Under the pieces are notes generated by a model. The model was given only the letters and a program-made list of their open reading frames with translations, made no database searches and was not told the origin of the DNA. From Coffea arabica (taxonomy: Eukaryota > Streptophyta > Magnoliopsida > Gentianales > Rubiaceae), in contig NC_092326.1 of NCBI RefSeq assembly GCF_036785885.1, positions 1,860,001 through 1,924,000 on the forward strand: a stretch of 64,000 bases of DNA. The letters run 5' to 3'. Below, in pieces: positions 1-11,635 of the stretch (positions within the stretch are counted from its first letter, which is position 1; each line of letters opens with the position of its first letter). The position numbers were made by a program, and so were the translations under genes.

Positions 1-356
1 CAGATATTTGGAACCGAGTCTTCAAGTTGACCTTCGACTAGATGAGGAACTTGGCCACGCCTCATAGAGAAATTTCCACGCGAATTAGTATAATTCATGA
101 ATATCAAACTTTGTTCTTAAAACAATCTAATATGTTTCACGCAAGAAGAGCAAAGGCACGAAGAAGGAATTATCTCCTGTGTTGTGGCCTCGGGACGAAG
201 ACGAATAATAGAAGAATCTCCCTAATCTAAACAATGACTAGTCCCTCATCTCGTTGGTTTTTCCACCGAATAAGGAAAACAAAGAGATAAGACAACTACT
301 GAAGTTTCCTTCTTCCTTGTTTCCTAATGCTAGTAAACTGCTAGTCACGAAAGGAA
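1..356 (+). repeat. Fragment of a dispersed repeat (second copy at 57919-58270)
   Basis: This stretch matches 57919-58270 in the same orientation with scattered substitutions. Shared landmarks are GGAACCGAGT near the start, a CCACGCCTCATAGAGAAATT-type block, and AATGCTAGTAAACTGCTAGT near the end. The two copies part company just after GAAAGG, because at 58271 an LTR retrotransposon is inserted in the other copy. The window edge cuts the left side. The small open frames inside are not conserved between the copies, so I do not call a gene. The family is unknown; the longer copy at 57230 starts with a TGTCAAGCCTGTGC block that may be an LTR end. Confidence 0.75.
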
Positions 357-1275
357 AGACATTGGTTTAGCAATTCTGATAAAGCTTTTCTAATATTGTT
401 TGATTTTTAATTGTAGTAATACTCTTTCATATTACAGCAATTATTTGAAAATTAAGTTTTTGGCATTTTGTAGTCTGATTCATGTCTCACAAGCTAGGAC
501 ATATTTGTTAAAGGACACATCTAGGATCAGCTCATACTATGGTATTTCTAACTAAAACAAAATGTCAATATACAATCACTATATTTAGAGACGCTTTTGT
601 AGGAAGGATCTACCCTTGAACCTGCTGTCATCATATTTAATTGAATAAAAAAATCCATATATTTCTGCAACTATGCAATTTGCAATTCCCCAGTTGCCAC
701 CAATGGCTCAAAATAGTTCATAGCCAATTGCTTTGGTATGAAACCAATTCTTGATAGAGGGAAATATCTCGAGAGAGCCCACCAAAGAGTTCAATATGGA
801 AGTTAGGAACCCAACTTTGACTCAAAAGCTTAAGTCATTAGGTTTTGGGTCCTTACTTACATATTAACCACTCGTTCTTCATCTTTCGGGCCAATGTGAG
901 ATGTAATCTTTTTACTCATGAACCTAACACCTCTGATGTATACGATTCATTTAAGAAGCAAAACAGCTCCATGGATAATAATGTTAAATTGAAAATTCTA
1001 TCCTAAAACCAATCCATTTATAGTTGCAGTGTAAAATTCCAAACGACATATTAATTGTATATATGTAGTTTGGGAAAATTCTCAAATTGGATGAAGATTC
1101 TCTACTATTGATAGAGTAATTGCAATTGATGGTTTAAATAGTTTTAGTACGAACGTTCGCTAGATGAGATTGATTTTGAGACACAATTTTTAATAAGTGG
1201 TAAAACTTGCTGTATTATTAGGTACGATATTATTATTTGTATTTTCAATGTCTTAATGGTTAAATATTTGTGTTA
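357..1275. other. Intergenic sequence upstream of dioxygenase copy 1
   Basis: AT-rich sequence with no open frame of note and no repeat that I could tie to another part of the window. It lies between the repeat fragment at the window edge and the duplicated promoter segment, so it may hold distal regulatory sequence of the downstream gene. I see no specific motif to support that. Confidence 0.5.
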
Positions 1276-1675
1276 GTAGTACAATTGACACTGATATTTT
1301 GTGACAGGCTGTTCACTGATGTGCTCTCTTTAGGCTGATGGTTGTCTACTTTAATAATGAACAATCGCAACCTCATCTGCGTAGCAAAGTATGTGGACCC
1401 TATTTTGTAAGTCGTCAATTTTTGGACATGGACTAATCCAATTTTGATACAAATTGATAAAGGAATACATCACTCCAGAGACGTTCCGTGAAGACTTTTA
1501 GGTTACATTTTGTAGTGCAATTGACACTGATATTTTGTGACATGCTGGGCACTGATGTGCTCTCTTGAGGCTGATGTTGTCTACTTTAATAAAGTCATCA
1601 ATTTTTGGAGATGGACTAATCCAATTTTGATACAAATTGATAAAGGAATACATCACTCCAGAGACGTTCCATGAA
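1276..1675 (+). repeat. Imperfect tandem duplication in the promoter of dioxygenase copy 1
   Basis: Unit A (1276-1493) and unit B (1511-1675) are direct repeats. Both hold ATTGACACTGATATTTTGTG, a TGATGTGCTCTCTT block, CTACTTTAATAA, and end in CACTCCAGAGACGTTCC. Unit A carries about 50 extra bases after CTACTTTAATAA that unit B lacks. The duplication ends about 85 bp before the ATG of the gene, so it sits in the proximal promoter or 5' UTR and could double any cis element it contains. Seen directly; any regulatory effect is inference. Confidence 0.8.
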
Positions 1676-1702
1676 TTGATATCAATTGCAACTTGGAGCT
1701 AC

Positions 1703-1705
<3 letters not shown>

Positions 1706-1733
<28 letters not shown>
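1706..1733. repeat. (TA)14 microsatellite just upstream of dioxygenase copy 1
   Basis: A perfect TA dinucleotide run ends 26 bp before the ATG at 1760. The pseudogene paralogue also has a TA run in its 5' region (50773-50789). It is too close to the ATG to be a classical TATA box unless the 5' UTR is very short, so it is more likely in the leader or at the transcription start. Confidence 0.85.
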
Positions 1734-1734
<1 letters not shown>

Positions 1735-1759
1735 GTATAGATTTACACAAACCACAAAC

Positions 1760-4700
1760 ATGGAATCTGGTATGATAAATTTTGGAAGCTCTCTAAAAGT
1801 ACCCTATGTTCAGGAGTTGGCTAAGGAGAAATTTGCATCAGTTCCACCCCGATACATACGACCTGATCCAACCAAACTTCATGGGGTCTCCACAGAGGAA
1901 ATCCCAGTAATTGACATGCAAAGGCTGCTTTCTGATGAATCAGTGAATCCTGAGCTTGAAAAGTTGCATTTTGCCTGCAAAGAATGGGGCTTCTTCCAGG
2001 TTTGTCATTTCGTATTTGTATATGCATTTATTAGGTATTGTTGTTAACCTAATAATGGAGTCTGATTGTAATAGTATTTGCTCAAAATCTACTAGTCATT
2101 TCAATTTGGTTTTTACCACAACTTTAACTTACTTTCAAGGGAATAAAATAATTCTGAAATATTTATTACGTTAATAATTATGACTTTTCAGGACTGTAGG
2201 AGATGATATATCTTGCCACAAGTTTTTTTTTTCATATTGAAATGTTTCTTTTCTTGTAATTATCCAGAAATTTTATGTCAAAAGCAAGCATGCCTACCCT
2301 AATATATGAACTCATTTGGTTTTCTCTAGTAGTAGTACATAATGCATGACTAGAATGTAATAGGAGTGATCTCCCTTTCTTTCCTGCTTTTCCTAGGATC
2401 TTCTTTGAATTGTTATACAAGGACAATCATCTAATTTAAATGGATATACATGCCCGCTGTTAAAATGGAGAAGTGTTATAATAGTCGGCACCAAATAATT
2501 AGTGACTGTACAATTTGTCACCAGCTGATTAATCATGGAGTGAGCACTTCATTAGTGGACAAACTGAAACTAGAGATGCAAAAGTTTTTCAATTTGGCGA
2601 TTGAAGAGAAGAAGAGATTTGCCCAAGAACCGGGCGATGTAGAAGGATATGGACAGGCCTTTGTTGTATCTGAGGAACAAAAACTTGATTGGGCTGACAT
2701 CTTTTACATGGTCACTCTGCCAACTCACTTGAGAAAACCTCATTTACTTCCCAACCTTCCTCTTCCATTCAGGTACAAGAAAATTTGCACACACATTCAT
2801 ATCATTGTATTTAGGATGCATTTGATAAAATTGAAATTTGAAAATTGAAATCTGAAATCTGAATTCATTAAGTTACTGAATTATTAAGTATACATTTGAG
2901 TGTGTATCACGTTCGGTAATAAGTGAAAAGTTTATTACTTATTTTTTATAGCAAGTTTTGCCTAAAAAATTTAATGACACTTAATTAATTCAGATGTTTA
3001 ATTTTTAGTTATCAAATGTATCTGAACATATTAAGATCTAAATACATTAAATTTAAATGATGAATTGTGTTGTCAAACACATGAGGACTATAGTAACATC
3101 ACACACAGTATAACTTTTGAAAGTCATAAGCGTCTAAAATTCTCTATACTTGTCTAAAATTTTAAAATTTTGTGGGTGAAAATACTTAAAAGCTAGGGAT
3201 AAGATGATCATAGACTAGTAATAGGTTAAGAAAATAAGTGGTTAATTGATGGAAATATGAACATTTTGGTCCTTTATTATAGCAGTGGTTGTTCATTTGG
3301 TTCTTTATATACTACCGCTTGCTAATTTATTCCTTATGTCCTCTGCCCCTTTATTTCTACAGTGGCAATGTCGATTATCTTTGTAATACCAACATTGCAT
3401 TGAAGTTTATGAATTAAGGGTTGTAATTAGAGATTTGGAAAAATTAGGAGAGGGGAAATCGATAGATTACAAATACTGCATTGATTTTATTTTATGGAAA
3501 TCAGGGATTAATTGGTAGACGGAAGTACGCAATAAATCTTCATCACTGAAATAAAGGACTTGAACTATATAATTCCTTTCTAAAAAGCAAAGTAATAAAG
3601 GACTTGATGAGGTAATTAAGTACTTTGTCTTAAATCTGAAAGAACAGTAAATAAAGAAAGATGTAGATAATGGTTATGCAGCATCTTAATCACTGTTTGT
3701 GAATTTGGTTTTGTCGAAAAAAAAAAGTCTCATTTTGTTGTTGAGGGGCAAAAAAAACGATAACCACTCAATTATTCTTTATTCTAGGTCACAATTTGTT
3801 TATAAAAAGTATTCCACTGATGACTAAAATGCTTTATTCAGAAAAAAAATTTGAAAAATAATTGAAACTGAGGAGGCAATAATAAAGCCAAATGCTGTTA
3901 CATGAAAAATTGTAGCATAGAATACCCGAGTGTACGTAATATATATTTTTTTAATTATGTAGATGCCTTTATTTGGAAGTCGTACTGTCTTAGGGGCCGA
4001 CATACGACATAAACATCAAATGTTATCCCTTCAATAAAATTCCATGTGTAATGATCACGACAGCTTATCCGCCACTCCTTCAAAGGAAAAAAAAAGGACA
4101 GCTTATCAGCCACAATGTGTCCTAAGGATTGAATATTTTGATCATTATCTCTCTTAAAGTCTCCACATGATAGGCCTTTTCTACTTATTTTTTTACCTTG
4201 GAGTCATTGTTAATGGTTTTCCAACATTTCTCTTCTTTTAATCATATGGCTATTGGCCACCCAATGACTTAAAGTCTTGGTGGAGTGGGAGGTTAAAGGT
4301 TCGAATCTTACCCCCCATCATTTTTGCTACTATATGTGATTTTCTCAAATCCATATAAGTGCGTATGTTTGATTCAATGGTGATTCAATTCCGTCAGTTT
4401 TTCAATGGATTCAGTTGAGTCTTCCTCTAAAATAGATTAGAGTAGAAATAGTTTGATCCGATGATAATTCAATCCCCGTCGGTTCCCCAATAGATTCAGT
4501 TGGGTCTCCCCCTAGATAGGTTAAAATATGAATAGAGTAGATCATGACGATTGACAAAAAATAAATTATATCATCTCTCTCTCTCTCTCTCTCATACAAG
4601 AAAATATATCCTCTCTTGCTTTTCTTAAAGGGACAATTTCAAAAACCTCTCCTTAGGTTTTTGATAATTTCATTGAGCTCCCTCGAGGTTATAAAAATAA

Positions 4701-7067
4701 CATTTACCTCATTTGCCCACATAAAATGACAATATTAGGTTTAACATTGTAATAAAACTCTCTTGTTAGATATACTTTTACAAAGAATGGTATTAATAAT
4801 TATTTTTCTTTTCTTTTTCTATTCTTATTCCCCTTTTTTATATTTTTGCCAATAAAACCATAAAATATAAACGTTGACCACATAAATGTTTTACTAGTGA
4901 CATTTTTTATGACTTTGAATGTGATCTAATTTTTACTTGCTGATTTTTTTGGGTACCAAAAGCAACATTAACTCCAAAAAAAGCCCAAAATTGCTACCAA
5001 GCTATGATAGTTCCACCAATCCAAAATTCTACAAATTTTAAAAGAATTGTGACGGTATTTTCTTTTTCAAATTTAAAAATACATACCCTGGTAAATCACC
5101 ATTAAAAGTAGTTTATCATAGTGATAGAACTATTGTCATCTTTGCTTATCAAATAATAAATATGGTGTTAAAAACTTCACACTCTTTTTGTATATTTGTG
5201 TTAAATATATTATGATTGTTCTGGAAAGTAATTCAAACATTATAAGTTGAGGGTATTTTAGGATATTCATTAAAAATTTTGACCAAGTCTAAGGTTTGGT
5301 TACCAAAAGTGTCAAATTAGGGGAAGTAGGTGTAATTTTTGAAACCTTAAGGGAGCTCAACGAAATTGTTAAAAATCTTAGGGAAGGCTTATGAAATTAT
5401 CCTTTTCTTAAATCTTACCTTCTTAATTGTTTTTATAAGGAAAATTAATAAGCCATGTCACCGTGAGATGATGATAAAACATCCTTCCTTGCATGCATCA
5501 AAAATTAGTTAATATCTAAAGCATTGTGCATTGTTATTATATATTGGATATTCTTTACTTTTTATTTACATTTTTTTTAACATTGTAGAGAAACTCTAGA
5601 CCAGTACTCAAGGGAATTGAAAATCGTTGCCATCAAGGTCCTTGAGCAAATGACAAAAGCATTAGGAATGAAGCTTGAAGATATGACAATGCTTTTTCAA
5701 GAAGGGCGGCAATCAATGAGGATGAACTATGATCCTCCGTGTCCCCAACCTGAGCTAGTGATGGGCCTTTGCCCCCACTCTGATGCTGGTGGGCTTACCA
5801 TAGTGCTTCAAGTCAATGAAGTGGAAGGCCTCCAAATCAAAAAGGCTGGAGCTTGGGTTCCTGTTGTACCACTTCCTAATGCATTCATTGTCAATGTTGG
5901 AGACATTTTAGAGGTAATCATGCTCAAAATCCTTTCTCCCAAGATGCAATGTGAATATGAACAATCTCTTCAAATTGCTTTTCTGTTTATATAATTACAA
6001 CATCTATCTAGTTTTTGGCCTCCCTTATGAGATATTTTCAAATTGGTTTCTACAATTATGAACATATATGGAAACTAGAATGTCTTTCCCATATTTTAAT
6101 AGGATTCAAGAGATAATCTTTCCGATTATGATTAGTATGCCTACACTAGGTTGATGTGTAAGACTAATTATCAACTTGCACCGCCCAGAAAATGAGGCAA
6201 GGTCAAAGTGTAGCTTTCATCCCAAAATTTAACTTTTGACAAATTTGTGCCTAAACTTCTAACTTTGGCTACTTTGTCCGAGTTAAACGAATGTTGTTTA
6301 TTGGTAGAATATTGACTACTTTAATAGAACACGTATCTTTATAAAGTCAAAAAAAGCCTAAAATATATGGATGAAAAGATCTTATATTGAAAAAACTTGG
6401 GCCTAATAACTTCAAAATTAGTATTGTACATGCCCTTACACCCCACCCTCCAAATTATTGCTTACCTGTGATGTACGAGTGGTAAAATTCAAACTACTTT
6501 CCTTTTATCGTTTTGAAAAAAGTACTTGCTCTTTTCCCCAACAAATTTGTTTTGATTTTCAGAAAGGAATTTACATTTTGTCTTGATGTCAATGCTAATT
6601 ACACGAGTTACTTACAAATCATGTCCTGCAAGGTATAGCTTCTAAATTCTATCTCCAATGTTTTTGGGGCTTAACAGTAGTTATAGGTGGACTCACAAGA
6701 TTACCCTATTAACCATATCCTATTATTGAGCCTAATTGAACTTTTCTGAGAATGTATGCTACATAGTACACAGTTGGCAATAATGTGACGTTTTTTAACT
6801 GAGATGCAGATTGTGACAAATGGGATTTACAAGAGTGTTGAGCAACGGGCAACTGTGAATTTACACAACGAAAGGCTTTCCATTGCAACGTTCCTTTCCT
6901 CAAAACTGGATGGTGACATGGGTCCAGCGCCAAGTCTTATCACCCCTGAAAATCCAGCAATTTTCAAAAGAATTAGTATGACTGACTATTTCAAAGCGTT
7001 TTTTTCCCGTGAACTAGATGGGAAATCATTCATTGACGCAATGAGGATCCAAATCGAAGACTTTTAG
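1760..7067 (+). CDS. 2-oxoglutarate/Fe(II)-dependent dioxygenase-like protein (SRG1/codeine O-demethylase-like), four exons, distal iron His replaced by Gln
   Basis: Exons are 1760-1999, 2525-2772, 5589-5913 and 6810-7067. All three introns are GT-AG, the phases join, and the product is 356 residues, normal for this plant 2OGD group (DOXC class). The DIOX_N part spans about residues 48-160 ([31 protein letters not shown]). The catalytic 2OG-FeII_Oxy part spans about 210-310, with [10 protein letters not shown], then PHSDAGGLT giving iron ligands H226 and D228, and RLS giving 2-oxoglutarate contacts R293 and S295. The family's EHRA motif, whose His is the third iron ligand, reads EQRA here (CAA at 6843-6845, Q283). 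Family members are soluble cytosolic enzymes that hydroxylate or demethylate specialised metabolites; the substrate is unknown. The His loss suggests loss or change of activity, although the rest of the frame is clean. The ATG is the first in frame after the TA repeat and gives the usual N-terminus. Confidence 0.88.
2814..3084. mobile_element. Short TIR element (MITE-like) in intron 2 of dioxygenase copy 1
   Basis: The left end GGATGCATTTGATAA and the reverse complement of the right end (TCATGTGTTTGACAA) are imperfect terminal inverted repeats about 270 bp apart. The interior is AT-rich and non-coding. No clear target duplication could be assigned, so both boundaries and superfamily are uncertain. 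Confidence 0.35.
4255..4595 (+). mobile_element. SINE-like (tRNA-derived, Au-type) sequence in intron 2
   Basis: The sequence contains a tRNA-like B box, GGTTCGAATC, at about 4298-4307, preceded by a possible A-box region (AGTCTTGGTGGAGTGG). It ends near GATCATGACGATTGACAAAA and a (TC)n run at 4574-4594. That layout resembles Au-type plant SINEs as I remember them. It also carries an internal repeat of about 70 bp (GATTCAATTCCGTC... and GATAATTCAATCCCCGTC...). No target duplication was located. Confidence 0.5.
4630..5402. mobile_element. Non-autonomous MULE-like TIR element in intron 2 of dioxygenase copy 1
   Basis: Long terminal inverted repeats (about 80 bp) can be read: the left end has GACAATTTCAAAAACCT and TTTCATTGAGCTCCCT, and the reverse complement of the right end has GATAATTTCATAAGCCT and TTTCGTTGAGCTCCCT. 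The element is flanked by a perfect direct repeat TTTTCTTAAA (4620-4629 and 5403-5412). A duplication of 9-10 bp and long TIRs point to the Mutator-like superfamily. The 773-bp interior is AT-rich and encodes no transposase. It accounts for over a quarter of the 2.8-kb intron 2. Confidence 0.72.
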
Positions 7068-7851
7068 GCTCTTAGTCCTTTTATGATTTTTCTCTTTGAA
7101 ACTTATGTACATTGTTGATATGGTGTCCCCTCTTCATCGCCTTCCCCAATTTTGATTCACCACAATATGTATAATTGTTTAAGAATTAATCCTGTATACT
7201 CTGTATATGCTATTAGATTCGAATGCATGACAACTAATATAAATTTAAATTTAAAACAAATAGTATGCATTCAGATTTAATACTGTATATATTATTAATG
7301 TATAGAAAATTAATCTATTTTTAAATATGAAAGAAAATGATGAATAATTGTATGTGCTATCAACGACGTATTAGAAGTCACTCTTTATGCCAGATCTTGA
7401 TAAGGGGAACCCAAAAAAAAAAAACTCTTTGCTATTTTACCTTTTTCCTCTAGTACTTATTTTAGGCACAATTATAAATCTCTGAATATATTGCTATTCC
7501 ATAAGTACTCTTTGTATTAAATTCAAATTTTGGGGTTTTCTATTATGTCCTTAAAAGTATAGCACAGAATAAGCATATAAAATAGATAGGATGGGCTCAC
7601 TATAAATTTCAATTATTATTATTTATTTTTTGAATTATAAAATCTTGTTCAAATAAGTGGAAAATAGATCCATCTTTTGTCGTGTGTACTGAATAGAACA
7701 ATTCTTAAAGTTTTAAACCTTGTTACTTGACTACATCTCAACCATCAACGATTTGCAAAGATTTGCCGATTAGACAATTATGTACCAAGTATCACTCCGT
7801 TGCGTGATCCATCATTGAGGTGATTGACTGAGGCACGACAATCGTCCTTGA
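7068..7851 (+). other. 3' flank of dioxygenase copy 1, duplicated near 25680-25860
   Basis: This is the 3' UTR and downstream DNA of the gene, without a further open frame of note. From about 7676 the sequence is homologous to 25680-25860 (shared AGTTTTAAACCT, TGTTACTTGACT, CTCAACC, GCACGACAAT-type blocks). It therefore belongs to a duplicated gene-plus-flank unit, as expected for tandem gene duplication. The homology is interrupted at 7861 by the MULE-like element and resumes after 13717. Confidence 0.65.
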
Positions 7852-9449
7852 GACTTCATCGGATACCTTTATGGTAGGAACCTACCTATGATAGAAAGGC
7901 CGGCAGAGAGCGACACGTGTTGGGGTGCATACAATCCAAACGGAGACGTTAAATTGTTGCATAGCACATGGAGAGGAAATTAGATAGAATCATTTGTGGA
8001 TACAACCAAAAAGCACACTGACTTCCGTACGAGTTGGGCCAGGAAGTGTTATTGCAGGTTAAAACCAGAGGCATTTATGTATTTGCAAATGTACCCATTA
8101 CCAATGGAAAAATGCTGCAAATGCCTTGGAAAAAAATGTGGGTAAAGAAGGTACCAAAATTTTAAGAAATAATAAATGATTATCGCACATGCGTGGGGGA
8201 TAATAATTTGGAAGAAGGAAAGGTGGAGGTAAACGAAAGGATTCAAGCCTTCATTAAATTTATATACATATATAAATTTAGTACCAAGTGTTGAGCTTAA
8301 GCATGTGGGAAAATGGAGTAGTAACTATCGTTATGGTAAAAAAAAATAGTTTTAGACATGATATAATAGGTTATAATAATTTTAGCAGCCATTTGATTAC
8401 CTGTTGGACTTATCCACTTAAATAAGATTATGTGTAAAAATAAGGAAGTAAGTTTGTCATCTAAAATAGAAAGTTAACGTAATAAATTAGTAACTTTTGC
8501 AGCCCAAAAGGTGAATTGAAAGTATTATGAAACATACTTTTTAAAGAGATAAATTACAATTTTTATCCTGAATATAGTTTTGAGGGAGTAAGTTTATTCA
8601 AAGTAATAGTATGTTTTTATACATAAATAATCATTTTTACTTATAACATAGTAAATTTGATTAATGACAAAAACATGCTAATTTGTGGCAAAAATATTCT
8701 ATTATGCTTAAAAAACTTTTGCCAAGCCCATATTTTATTGTTATTTGAAATAACACTAAAATGTTTTATTAATTATTAAAACTGAGCACCTTACTTGGTA
8801 AGTACTGTTTATATACTTGTATAAATACTTGATCATATGTGAATAAATTAATATTTTTGAAATTTATACATAATTAAATTTTTGTGTTGCAGTTTAAAAA
8901 AAAAAGTAAGCGAAATTTTTTTTACGTAGAGTACAAAAATCCACAAGTCAAAATAGTTGGTCTGAATGGGAAAGATACAATTGAATATCATTGTTTAAAG
9001 TACTAAACAAATAGATGTAAAATGCTAGTTAAAAGCTGGTACTTTGACATATAATAAAGGAAAGTCATAAAAAGCAGGCCATTTATGGAAAAAATTCTCA
9101 TTAATAAAAATACCAGCTCTTCAAGGCTTTCTTACCAGACCTCCAAAGAATGAGCAAAGTACCAATAGTTGAAATAGTAAATTTTTCGATTTATACATAA
9201 TTAAATTGTTTCTTGCATTTAAAAAAAATAATGAAAATTTTTTATCAGAAAGCACATAAGTCAAAAGAATTGGTCTAAAAGGGAAAGGAATAGCAGATAT
9301 GTACTACAGTGCTGTTTTTAAAAAATACCCCAAAAAATATGTAATCCAAGCGGAACCGATTCTTTATTATTTAAAATACCAAATATGTGATTGTGTTTTA
9401 ACTGTTATCCATTGGTATCCTAAAGTATCATGTTTCCATCAAATATCAC

Positions 9450-10615
9450 CTCTTTAACACCCATTTTCCTGTAAAAAATTTATTTATTGGATAAAATAAA
9501 AATAAACCGATTTTGCAATAAAATACTAGCTCTTTATAGCTTCCCTCAATTATAAGAACAGAGTACCCATTTTTTCATTAAAAAATTTATTTATCGGATA
9601 AAATAAAAATAAACCCGTTTTCCAATAATATACTTGCTCTTTATGGCTTTCCTGCATTATAAGAACAGAGTACCCATTTTTGCATAGAAAAATGTATTTA
9701 TCGGATAAAATAAAAATAAATCCGTTTTCCAATAAAACACTACCTCTTTATGGCTTTCTTTTTTTTTTTTTTTTTTTTACCAAAATTCCCATGTGGCACC
9801 TATTATATGTTGACATAGCATAACACAAGTTTTTTTTTTTATTGGCAAAGAAAAGAGAAATTACACAGATCGTGTGACTAACCTACCCTGAGACCGTACA
9901 GACTCTCACATACGGAGTTGACAACCTATCTAACTGCAAAAGAGCCCGAACTTTAGAAGGGAGAGCTATTTCACTAAAGAATCGACAGAGTACCCATATT
10001 TTCATAAAGCAATTTATTTATCAAGTAAAATAAAAATAAATCCATTTTCGAGTAAACCACTAGCTCTTTATGACTTCCTCCATTATAAGAACAGAATACC
10101 CATTTTTTCATAAAAGGATTTATTTATCGGATAAAATAAAAATAAACCCGTTTTTTAATAAAACACTAGTTCTTTATGGCTTTTCTCCATTATAAGAACA
10201 CAGTACCCGTATTTCCATAAATCAATTTATTTATCGGATAAAATAAAAATAAATCCATTTTCTCATAAAACACTAATTCTTTATGACTTTCCTCCATTAT
10301 AAGAACAGAGTACCCATTTTTTCATAAAAGAATTTATTTATCGGATAAAATAAAAATAAACCCGTTTTTCAATAAAACACTAGCTCTTTATGACTTTTCT
10401 CCATTATAACAACAGAGTACCCATTTTTTCATTAAAAAATTTATTTGTCGGACAAAATAAAATAAACCCATTTTTCAATAAAACACTAACTCTTTATGGC
10501 TTTCCTCCATTATAAGAACAGAGTACCCATTTTTCATAAATAAATTTATTTATTGGATAAAATAAAAATAAATCCATTTTTCAATAAAACACCAGCTACT
10601 TATGGCATTCCTCCA
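9450..10615 (+). repeat. Tandem array of a ~107-bp AT-rich unit
   Basis: About nine units share AAGAACAGAGTACCCATTTT, TTTATTTATCGGATAAAATA, AAAATAAACCCGTTTT and a CACTAGCTCTTTATGG-type block. The GAGTACCCAT box recurs near 9567, 9671, 9988, 10097, 10203, 10310, 10417 and 10525, a period of 104-109. The array is broken once (9755-9985) by an insert with a T-run start. Inverted copies of the same unit lie at 11790-12010 and 20340-20955, and forward copies at 17360-17960. The unit is non-coding; it may be a subterminal repeat of the MULE-like family, amplified. Confidence 0.85.
9757..9985 (-). mobile_element. Possible retroelement 3' end inserted in the 107-bp array
   Basis: This insert interrupts the tandem array. 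It begins with a long T run (9757-9778) and has a second T run near 9830-9841, followed by unique sequence. A T run at the left end would be the poly(A) tail of a minus-strand LINE or SINE insertion. No coding sequence or target duplication was confirmed. Confidence 0.35.
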
Positions 10616-11108
10616 CAAATTATCTATTTTCATAAGTTAATTTATTAGTTGGATAAAATCAGAATAAAATTAGGTTGAACAACAAATTACCCTTTACGAT
10701 AAAATTGAGATACAGGAAAATAACTTATAGCAAGTTTTAAGTCCATTTCCATTACAAAAATATGCTAGAAATTCTTTTTGCAAACGCAATACACCTAATT
10801 CATAAAGTCTCAAGAAACTTTTACAACCGTTATGCAAGAGCAACTTATTCATTCTAAATTTTTAGCATCAATTTGATTATCTGTTGGACGTACCCACCTA
10901 AATAGGATAATTTGTATTTTCTGGGACACAAGACATAATAATATTTAAACTTGTATTAATGTAGACCTAACAAATTGAGAGAAATAGCATAACAATTAAT
11001 ACAATAATAAGAATAATAGAGTTGGTATAACAAATTTAGTATAGTCTAGAATTTTATTTTTTTGTGTAGATAGTTCACGAATATGAGATTGAACCACTAA
11101 AAAAAAGA

Positions 11109-11635
11109 CATCTATATCTATCTATATGTATTGCAGAGGGAATTTTGGATAAGGAGCTTTCCAAATTATCAAAAGTCTGAATACTATTTTATTACAATTT
11201 TACATTTCTAAAATTAAGAAATGTTTATGTCGCAACTAATCTTATAACTGCTCGTACAAATCCTATACTCATGCTCATGTTTTTCCCATATTTCCCTCAT
11301 GTTTTGCCCACTAACCCATAAAATTAAAACTTCTAAATTTTAATTAACAAATAATAACCACCCATGTAAAATGATATCTACAAATTCCAATTAATGTCTC
11401 ACATTTACTGCTGACTTTACTGATAGTAATAACTGTTAGTTATTACTGACATTCATATCTCACACTTACCACATTACTCATAGTAATAACTAATTGTTAA
11501 TTTAGGAAATTCGCAACTACGAAAGGCACATATCCAAAATTTAGGAGCATGTTTAAATTATAATTTTCACAATTCAACGTATTTTATTGTCATAATATAG
11601 TTTACTCTCATAATCATTCACAAAACTGATGCTCA
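11109..11635 (+). mobile_element. Helitron 5'-end fragment inside the MULE-like element
   Basis: The sequence aligns with the first part of the Helitron at 14830-16543: a TCTATATCTAT start, GTATTGCAGAGGG, TTTTGGATAAGGAGC, AAAAGTCTGAAT, then a GAAATTCGCAACTACGAAA block. Similarity stops near 11635 and no Helitron 3' hairpin or CTAG end follows, so this is a truncated relative. Confidence 0.5.

Noticed and set aside
4292..4312. tRNA gene candidate around GGTTCGAATC
   Set aside because: Only a B-box-like element is convincing; no cloverleaf could be drawn, so it is treated as SINE-like.
9450..10615. Regular repeat array considered as CRISPR-like or as a centromeric satellite
   Set aside because: Units are contiguous without unique spacers and the genome is a plant; the array is short and tied to a foldback transposon.
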